NCBI GenBank assembly: GCA_937894565.1
Contig: CALBHK010000121.1
Coordinates: 1-10,967 of the forward strand
Direction of reading: 5' to 3'
DNA length: 10,967 bases
From: an uncultured Chlamydiae bacterium
Lineage (GTDB): Bacteria; Chlamydiota; Chlamydiia; Chlamydiales; CALBHK01
The translations under genes were made by a program, and so were the position numbers. Within the stretch, counting starts at the first letter, position 1; each line of letters starts with the position of its first letter. Of this stretch, positions 6,200 to 10,967 are shown in pieces. The notes beneath the pieces were generated by a model. It did not search any database and was not told the DNA's origin. It was given only the letters and a program-made list of their open reading frames with translations.

Positions 6200-6409
6200 A
6201 GAGAAGGGGGAGTTAACCGCAGAGCCGCAAAGTACGCAGAGGAATCGCAGAGAAGAAAGAAAAGAAAAACAGGATAGCAGGATTACCCAACGGGCAGCAG
6301 GATAAAGAAATTAAGTAAGATTGTACTTTATTTTTTTCTTCTCTGCGATTCCTCTGCGTACTTTGCGGCTCTGGGGTTAACTCTCCCTTCTCTCTATGAA
6401 ATCTCTCTC
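6184..6409. repeat. Large inverted repeat, 79-bp arms of CGCAGAG units
   Basis: Bases 6184-6262 pair with 6331-6409 along their full length. The only exceptions are one G-G mismatch (6219/6374) and two G-T positions (6209/6384, 6259/6334). The arms carry CGCA(G/A)AG units, starting at 6218, 6226, 6235 and 6246 on the left. The 68-base loop holds an ATCCTG-type repeat on the minus strand. The left arm begins inside the 3' end of the pseudouridine synthase gene. No flanking target duplication is visible, so unlike the 3006-3165 element there is no sign of simple transposition. CGCAGAG-rich repeats of this look recur in many unrelated bacterial genomes, by my recollection. As RNA this would be a very long duplex, able to stop or protect the operon transcript. 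Confidence 0.85.
6262..6307 (-). repeat. ATCCTG-type interspersed repeat, second copy
   Basis: CAGGAT occurs at 6270, 6278 and 6298, which on the minus strand gives three ATCCTG copies with spacings 20 and 8, identical to the copy at 60-108. The hairpin between the first two copies is kept in position but changed in sequence (here CCC-AAC-GGG at 6286-6294, with a mismatch and an outer pair). The T-rich flank is also conserved. It occupies most of the loop of the large inverted repeat. Confidence 0.65.
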
Positions 6410-6475
6410 GCCCCTCATTTCTTCTGGATAAAATAGCATCTGCTTTGTACTATGGATCAAAAGAGAGGATATATT

Positions 6476-7579
6476 ATGTTTGCCACTATCGCAGCCCTGC
6501 TCATTACGGTTCTGCACTTTCTGGGATGGATTTCTTTTGTCAATCTAGAGGCAAGCGCCCCCTATGCAGCTGCCGTACTTTTTACCTTAAGCCTGCTCAT
6601 CACAATTGTGGGGATGATCCCTTTAAAGGGAATGGTGAAGATGGCAACAAGTTCGGTAATAAGCCTTTCTCGTTTTGATATGTGGCAAATGGCTTCCAGA
6701 GTCTATGTAGCTATTTTTTTTCTGTTTTCTTTTGTAGTAGATATTTCTTCTTTCTTGATCCCCTTTATTCTATGTTTAGGTTTGGCTATAGATGCTGTGA
6801 TTTTTCACTTACGGCGCACCATCAGTTATCTGGATCCAAGCTTTGTCATTCAAAAGATTGTTAAGTCCGCCCCCTCTAGTTGGGACGTTTATGATCAATT
6901 GCGCCCCCTTTATGAAATGGGGTACAAGGCCATTACCCACTCGCATGTTTCTCTATGTGAAGAGGTATTGCAGGGCATTGAACAAATTGCACGCAGCTAT
7001 TTGACAAGGATGGAGAAAGATAAGGCTGATATTGGCGAATTGGACTATTTTTTGGGAGATCTGTTCCAACATCTTGATCCCATCACGCAAGAGAGCATTG
7101 CCTATGGTTATGAGCCTGTTGTGAATAAAATTATTGTCTTTGCCGGTAAAATTGCCATTCATGTCTGTCAGTTTCATATGGAAGAGAGTAGTGTGCCGTT
7201 GCATTACTTAGGCCACTATGCAGAGCTCTCTGTAGAAAAAAATCTGCGCGAGGTAGGGGCGCATGCCACTGTGACTTTGCAAACCGTTGCTAAAATGATG
7301 GCGCAAGATCCTCAAGTGCAGAAAAAAGAGATCAAAGAGCTCTTTTATACCCTGATCCACCATCTCCATAGAATTGCTAAAGCCCTCTTCACTCAAGATA
7401 GGAGCACAAGTTTGGTCCTTCTCTGTGATCCTTTTCATGCATTGAAAAATTTGTTTAAAGAGGGAAAGCTTTCTGAACATCCCGATAAAGAAGCGATTAT
7501 GGGTCAATTGGATGCGGTGCTTTCAGAATTTGATGCACTGGAAAAAGTGATGAATGCGATTCCTTCCATCAATCTCTAA
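6476..7579 (+). CDS. Hypothetical membrane-anchored protein
   Basis: This is a 367-residue protein I cannot assign to a family. The N-terminal third is membrane-embedded, with hydrophobic segments at about 3-21 and 31-50 and a long hydrophobic region at about 76-112 that probably makes two more passes. From residue 113 onward the protein is hydrophilic and looks almost entirely helical, a large C-terminal domain presumably in the cytoplasm, with no catalytic motif I can name. An ATG at 6452 is in frame, but I prefer the ATG at 6476: GAGAGGA at 6463-6469 sits 6 bases before it, and the first membrane segment then starts at once. It is single, lying between the large inverted repeat and the promoter of the small Inc-like genes. 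Confidence 0.78.
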   Translation: MFATIAALLITVLHFLGWISFVNLEASAPYAAAVLFTLSLLITIVGMIPLKGMVKMATSSVISLSRFDMWQMASRVYVAIFFLFSFVVDISSFLIPFILCLGLAIDAVIFHLRRTISYLDPSFVIQKIVKSAPSSWDVYDQLRPLYEMGYKAITHSHVSLCEEVLQGIEQIARSYLTRMEKDKADIGELDYFLGDLFQHLDPITQESIAYGYEPVVNKIIVFAGKIAIHVCQFHMEESSVPLHYLGHYAELSVEKNLREVGAHATVTLQTVAKMMAQDPQVQKKEIKELFYTLIHHLHRIAKALFTQDRSTSLVLLCDPFHALKNLFKEGKLSEHPDKEAIMGQLDAVLSEFDALEKVMNAIPSINL

Positions 7580-7588
7580 ATTTTTTTA

Positions 7589-7615
7589 TTGAGTTTCTTT
7601 TGATTTTGTTATACA
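7589..7615 (+). promoter_or_regulatory. Putative extended -10 promoter for the Inc-like gene pair
   Basis: TGTTATACA at 7607-7615 is an extended -10 element (TG at 7607-7608, -10 hexamer TATACA at 7610-7615). TTGAGT at 7589-7594 could serve as a -35, but the 15-base spacer is short, so the extended -10 is the stronger argument. It is placed just after the stop of the previous gene and about 30 bases before the ATG at 7644. Confidence 0.5.
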
Positions 7616-7643
7616 ATTGCCTTTATTAAAAGAGAGTTTTCGT

Positions 7644-7922
7644 ATGGAGAATCATAATATTGATGAAATCTATCATCCAGTTAAAGAATATGATGGGTGT
7701 GCGGGCTGTGGGAAGTTATTGAAAGGGGTGCTGGCGACGGGTTTAATTGGCGGGATTGCTTATGGAGTTTTTAAATTGTGCACGCACGCTCCTTTTGTAG
7801 CCGCAATAAAAGCTATCCCTATTTCAGCAATGGCTTTAGGAGTTGGCTTAGGTGTAGCTTTGACACTTATAGTTTTAACTGCCTTAGCCTGTTATTATTT
7901 AAAAGATTGCAGAGTTAGATAA
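7644..7922 (+). CDS. Small Inc-like membrane protein
   Basis: This is a 92-residue protein with a short soluble N terminus, a CAGC motif (Cys19, Cys22) and two hydrophobic segments (about 25-45 and 52-86) close together. A bilobed hydrophobic domain of this shape is the hallmark used to predict chlamydial inclusion-membrane (Inc) proteins, which are secreted by type III secretion into the vacuole membrane. The assignment here rests on shape and neighbours only. The second segment is glycine- and alanine-rich and resembles that of the next gene. Translation could begin at a TTG at 7617, but the ATG at 7644 with GAGAG at 7632-7636 is better. The next gene follows after 27 bases, so the two are probably co-transcribed. 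Confidence 0.72.
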   Translation: MENHNIDEIYHPVKEYDGCAGCGKLLKGVLATGLIGGIAYGVFKLCTHAPFVAAIKAIPISAMALGVGLGVALTLIVLTALACYYLKDCRVR

Positions 7923-7949
7923 AAATAAAATTTAAAATAGGATTGTAAG

Positions 7950-8393
7950 ATGGATAATTTAAATGAATTTTCACGTGAAAATCTAAGAAATAAATTAGAG
8001 AGTTTTTTAGTTGGAAAGAAATCAGAGGTTGTAACAGAGGTTCTAACAGAGGTTCTAACAGGGGATGTAGGGGAAGAAGAAATTCATCAAGTTACTGTAA
8101 GTTCCTCTACAGAAGAAGGTTTTGAAAATAAAAAAATAGGTTCTTGCTGCAGTAGAGAAGTAAAAATGAAGTTGGTGCTGTGTGTTATTTTACAGCAGAT
8201 TTGCATGATATCGGCTATTATTCTTTTTAGTGGGATGCCCGAATTTGTTGCGATAAAAGCGTCATTTGCTGCAACGGCTTTGGTCGGCGGAGTTGGTGTT
8301 GTTGCAGGAGTGACTTTGATTGCTATCATTATCTATTCGGTGGTGAAGTGCATTCAAGAGCGTAGAAGAACCAATCATCAGATTGTGGATTAA
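7950..8393 (+). CDS. Inc-like membrane protein with EVxT repeats
   Basis: The 147-residue product has a hydrophilic, acidic N-terminal half. That half includes three tandem EV(V/L)T units (residues 26-37), a CC pair (66-67), and a bilobed hydrophobic domain (about 73-94 and 104-134) with a short basic tail. The stretch from Phe99 aligns with the stretch from Phe51 of the preceding protein (FVA(A)IKA, then a Gly/Val/Ala/Leu-rich run ending in a Cys). This suggests the pair arose by duplication. The domain plan fits a chlamydial Inc protein, with N and C termini facing the host cytosol in that model, but no family is recognised. AGGA at 7939-7942 precedes the ATG with 7-base spacing. rlmN starts only 6 bases after the stop, so it may be transcribed with this pair. 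Confidence 0.75.
   Translation: MDNLNEFSRENLRNKLESFLVGKKSEVVTEVLTEVLTGDVGEEEIHQVTVSSSTEEGFENKKIGSCCSREVKMKLVLCVILQQICMISAIILFSGMPEFVAIKASFAATALVGGVGVVAGVTLIAIIIYSVVKCIQERRRTNHQIVD
8025..8060 (+). repeat. In-frame 12-bp tandem repeat, three units
   Basis: GAGGTTGTAACA at 8025-8036 is followed by two identical units GAGGTTCTAACA at 8037-8048 and 8049-8060. The period is four codons, so copy-number change keeps the frame. It encodes EVVT-EVLT-EVLT in the soluble N-terminal part of the Inc-like protein. Confidence 0.85.
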
Positions 8394-8399
8394 GTTTAT

Positions 8400-9479
8400 A
8401 TGAAATCCGCTTTAGATCTTTCCCTTGAAGAGTGGAAACAATGGTGCGCTTTAGCTGGATTTCCATCCTTCACTGCCAAACAAATTTTTGATTGGATCTA
8501 TAAGAAAGGAAGTTTGCAGAGCGAAAATTTTAGTAATTTGTCTCTACCTGTCAGAGAAAAATTGAAAGAATTTTGTTGGGATCTAATGGAGATCGACTCT
8601 CATTTAACCTCTGTAGATTTAAGTGAAAAATTCCTCTTAAAAACAAGAGATGATCAGCTGCTTGAAATGGTGGTGATGCCAACAGAAAAGCGTACCACTT
8701 TATGTATCAGCTCCCAGGTAGGGTGTAGAATGGGCTGCACCTTTTGCCAAACGGGCAAAATGGGATTGAAGCGTAATCTTACTTCAGGAGAGATTTTAGC
8801 TCAAATTCACATTGCCAATGCAGCCTTAAAGGATAAAAAAATTACTAATGTCGTCTTTATGGGGATGGGTGAGCCGTTAGATAACTATGAAGAGGTGGTT
8901 AAAGCCAGTGCGATTATGATTGATCCTTTGGGTTTTGGCCTTTCTAAATCTCGTGTGACTATTTCTACATCAGGTCTAGTGCCGGAAATTGAACAACTGG
9001 GCAAAGATCTTCCCGTCAGGTTGGCTATCTCTTTGCATTCGTGCGAGGATGAAAAACGCAGCAAGATGATGCCGGTAAATAGACGCTACAGCCTTGCAAT
9101 GCTTAAAGAAGTTTTGCTTAATTATCCAGCCCCGCCAAGACATGGCATTACCTTTGAATATGTGATGATCGAGGGGGTTAATGATAGTCTCCAAGACGCT
9201 AAAAAATTAGTGCACTACCTGCACGGATTAAAGGCCAAAGTGAATTTAATTCCTCTCAACCATTTTCCAGGTGTCGAGATGCAGGCCTCAAGCAAAGAAC
9301 GTTTAAACAATTTCCAGTCTTATTTAAGCGAACGCTCGATTCCCGCGCCTATCCGCTATAGTCGAGGCCAGGATATTAGCGGAGGCTGTGGACAATTGGC
9401 CGCTAAAAGAGAGAGCGAATTGAAAATGGACCCTCGTGTGCTGCATAGAGAGCGCAGAAAGTTATTTCAACTTATGTAA
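8400..9479 (+). CDS. rlmN: Dual-specificity RNA methyltransferase RlmN
   Basis: RlmN is a radical-SAM enzyme that makes 2-methyladenosine at A2503 of 23S rRNA and at A37 of certain tRNAs, supporting translational accuracy. The 359-residue product has the iron-sulfur cluster motif C109-x3-C113-x2-C116. Both mechanism cysteines are present: Cys102 in TLCISSQVGC, and the methyl-carrying Cys330 in RGQDISGGCGQLA. The FMGMGEPLDNY segment (153-163) is also conserved. Everything needed for catalysis appears intact, and the length is typical. The ATG at 8400 follows the previous stop by 6 bases with no good ribosome-binding site, which suggests translation coupled to the Inc-like gene upstream. The 3' end overlaps the convergent kinase gene by 18 bp (9462-9479), with no terminator between them. 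Confidence 0.97.
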   Translation: MKSALDLSLEEWKQWCALAGFPSFTAKQIFDWIYKKGSLQSENFSNLSLPVREKLKEFCWDLMEIDSHLTSVDLSEKFLLKTRDDQLLEMVVMPTEKRTTLCISSQVGCRMGCTFCQTGKMGLKRNLTSGEILAQIHIANAALKDKKITNVVFMGMGEPLDNYEEVVKASAIMIDPLGFGLSKSRVTISTSGLVPEIEQLGKDLPVRLAISLHSCEDEKRSKMMPVNRRYSLAMLKEVLLNYPAPPRHGITFEYVMIEGVNDSLQDAKKLVHYLHGLKAKVNLIPLNHFPGVEMQASSKERLNNFQSYLSERSIPAPIRYSRGQDISGGCGQLAAKRESELKMDPRVLHRERRKLFQLM

Positions 9480-10883
9480 TGCCTCATCGTATTTTTGTAA
9501 GAAAGATTCCTCTGAATGGCGATTTTCTTTTGGTCCTATTTGTTTCAATAAGAGATCTGCCATCTCTTGGGGGACTTGTTTATCCATTAAGAAGCTATGA
9601 ATTCGATTATACTCATTAGTATTAGGATATATTATGGGAGCTTGGTTGGTTTGAAAAGATTCAGGGTCTAATTCTATTTCATTTTTTTGAGATAAAATGA
9701 CAATTAAACTAAGGGCAAAAGCATAAGTGTCTACTTCTTTTCTCGTATGACCATTAAAGTCATAGGGTACATAAAAAGAGGTCATCCCTACTTCTCCTGG
9801 CTCAACATTTTCTTCGTTTTTATTTTCTTTGGCTGAACCAAAATCTATGAGGACGATGCGTTTGGGCTTTCCTTCTGAATCGGTATCCATTAAAAAATTG
9901 TCGGGCTTAATATCCTGGTGGACAATTTTTTTATCATGCATATAGACTAACCCCTCTAGCGGCGTTTGAAAAAGCTGTAACTGTTCTTTAATAGGAAGTT
10001 TATAAAATGTATTCATATGCTCTTTTCCCTTTCTTAGATCTCCTGCCATGAGTTGGAATTGGTGCACTGTTTTTGTATCACCCTTTGAATTGGTAAGGAC
10101 AACAATATCGCTGGGAGGAGGTAGAAAAGCGTTATGGCCTTTTAATTTTTTAAGGATTTTTTGCTCATTTTCAGCATTCACTTGGCCCATGTTTATTAAT
10201 TTTAATTTTTCTTCTTCTGAAATATTTTGTTTATTTATATTTTCTATATCTTTTTGGGAATTATCTACTTGTTTGGTGGCTGAAGGAATAATAGGATGCT
10301 TGAGATTAAATGTTTTATACACGACACCAAAGGCTCCTTCTCCTAATTTTTTTGTAAAAACGTGCAGCTGTTTTAAATCTTCTGTTTTGAAAATGTCAAA
10401 TTCTTCACCTTTTTTAAAATTTAAAGTTTTAAGGCCCGTTTGAATGGTGTGAAGAAGAGTTGTTGGTTTTAAGGAGGTGCTTGTTTTTTCTGTTTTAAGT
10501 TTGCCCCAGCGAAGAGTGTAATTATCTACTATTTTTTCATATTCTTTTAATGCCTGATCGCGTTCTACCATTGCATTGTCTATAAATGATTGTCCTTGTT
10601 TTGCCAACTTTTTAACCTCACCGTGGGTGATCCCTAGACGTTTAGCAGCGCTACGGATATTAATAAAAGTTTTGGTGTCTGTAATTTGAACAAAAAGAAA
10701 GGATTTAAGACCTTTGACTTGTTCTTTAGCTAAAGTGGCAATTTTTAATGAGGCGTGACCCCCCTCTAATTGGAGTCTTTCAGTTACTTTTGTATTTCCT
10801 ATGCCAATGGATCCAATATGTTTGACAGTTGCGGCATTCTCACCAGTGAAACCGGTTTTTGGAACTTTTGGAACTTCTTCCAT
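9462..10883 (-). CDS. Serine/threonine protein kinase with unusual N-terminal region
   Basis: The 473-residue protein carries a eukaryotic-type kinase domain from about residue 172 to 471. It has a glycine-rich loop GEGAFG (181-186), a probable ATP-binding Lys204, a helix-C glutamate at 238 or 240, and a catalytic loop HQDIKPDN (322-329) with Asp324. It also has DFG at 347-349 and the structural Asp385. The usual HRD arginine is Gln323, so activation-loop control differs from RD kinases. The first 165 residues match no domain I know. They include a segment around 77-97 (SAAKRLGITHGEVKKL) that looks like a helix-turn-helix, and a Lys-rich linker. There are no membrane segments or signal peptide, unlike PknB-type receptors. 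That would suit a type III secreted effector, but secretion is inference. The gene is lysine- and asparagine-rich and stands alone on the minus strand. Confidence 0.9.
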   Translation of the reverse strand: MEEVPKVPKTGFTGENAATVKHIGSIGIGNTKVTERLQLEGGHASLKIATLAKEQVKGLKSFLFVQITDTKTFINIRSAAKRLGITHGEVKKLAKQGQSFIDNAMVERDQALKEYEKIVDNYTLRWGKLKTEKTSTSLKPTTLLHTIQTGLKTLNFKKGEEFDIFKTEDLKQLHVFTKKLGEGAFGVVYKTFNLKHPIIPSATKQVDNSQKDIENINKQNISEEEKLKLINMGQVNAENEQKILKKLKGHNAFLPPPSDIVVLTNSKGDTKTVHQFQLMAGDLRKGKEHMNTFYKLPIKEQLQLFQTPLEGLVYMHDKKIVHQDIKPDNFLMDTDSEGKPKRIVLIDFGSAKENKNEENVEPGEVGMTSFYVPYDFNGHTRKEVDTYAFALSLIVILSQKNEIELDPESFQTNQAPIIYPNTNEYNRIHSFLMDKQVPQEMADLLLKQIGPKENRHSEESFLQKYDEALHKLK

Positions 10884-10967
10884 AAAACAACCTATTATTA
10901 ATATGTGATAGTATTACAACTACTATTATATAATATTTAATATTATGTTTGAGAGTTTAAATTAAAA
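10884..10967 (-). promoter_or_regulatory. A/T-rich upstream region of the kinase gene with inverted repeat
   Basis: This stretch up to the window edge is strongly A/T-rich and holds several TATAAT-like sequences, so no single promoter can be named. ATAGTA at 10908-10913 is inverted as TACTAT at 10921-10926 across a 7-base spacer, extendable by A-T and G-T pairs. Its position would suit an operator, but in such A/T-rich DNA chance is a real alternative. Only a weak AGG precedes the ATG at 10883. Confidence 0.3.

Noticed and set aside
6184..6409. CRISPR array, suggested by repeated CGCAGAG and CAGGAT units
   Set aside because: The units are 6-7 bases at irregular spacing inside a single long palindrome, with no 25-40-base repeats, no spacers of even length and no cas genes.
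6396..6431. Short frame ATG...TAA on the plus strand in the right arm of the large inverted repeat
   Set aside because: Only 11 codons, with no ribosome-binding site; it is a by-product of the inverted copy of the pseudouridine synthase gene end.
10048..10443. Plus-strand open frame of 131 codons opposite the kinase gene
   Set aside because: It lies wholly antisense to conserved kinase motifs, is rich in Phe/Ser/Cys as expected for a complement of Lys-rich coding DNA, and has no ribosome-binding site.

Overview
The window looks like a chromosomal segment from a Chlamydiae member, most likely an amoeba-associated 'environmental' chlamydia of the Parachlamydia/Protochlamydia type. Three things point there. 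First is the block nrdR-dksA-lspA, an order I recall from Chlamydiaceae. Second is a DksA that has lost three of its four zinc cysteines. Third is a set of small proteins with paired hydrophobic segments like inclusion-membrane (Inc) proteins. The genus cannot be fixed by reading alone. I see no rRNA, tRNA or CRISPR, and no gene-free stretch longer than 300 bases.

Layout, left half: 1-238 is non-coding and carries a short ATCCTG-type repeat with a small hairpin. 239-931 is an exported protein of unknown function. 998-3006 is a tightly packed plus-strand run: nrdR (repressor of ribonucleotide reductase genes), dksA (RNA polymerase-binding regulator), lspA (lipoprotein signal peptidase, probably GTG start) and an unknown soluble protein. 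It ends at a 160-bp palindromic element with a TTA target duplication, inserted exactly in the stop codons of two convergent genes. 3166-3846 (minus) is an unknown membrane protein. It shares a short divergent promoter region with a plus-strand RNA-modification cluster at 3926-6199: an RlmI-like methyltransferase, a TrmH/SpoU methyltransferase and an RluA-type pseudouridine synthase, each overlapping the next by 4-8 bp.

Layout, right half: the pseudouridine synthase gene runs into a second, larger inverted repeat at 6184-6409. Its 79-bp arms are built from CGCAGAG units and its loop holds another ATCCTG repeat. 6476-7579 encodes a membrane-anchored protein of unknown function. An extended -10 promoter near 7610 precedes two small paralogous Inc-like genes (7644-7922, 7950-8393), followed after 6 bp by rlmN (8400-9479), which modifies rRNA and tRNA. 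rlmN overlaps by 18 bp, tail to tail, a minus-strand Ser/Thr protein kinase gene (9462-10883). That protein has an HQD catalytic loop and a long N-terminal region, and is a plausible secreted effector.

Taken together, the window is housekeeping RNA modification and transcription control interleaved with lineage-specific membrane or effector candidates, with two unrelated palindromic repeat elements sitting at gene ends.
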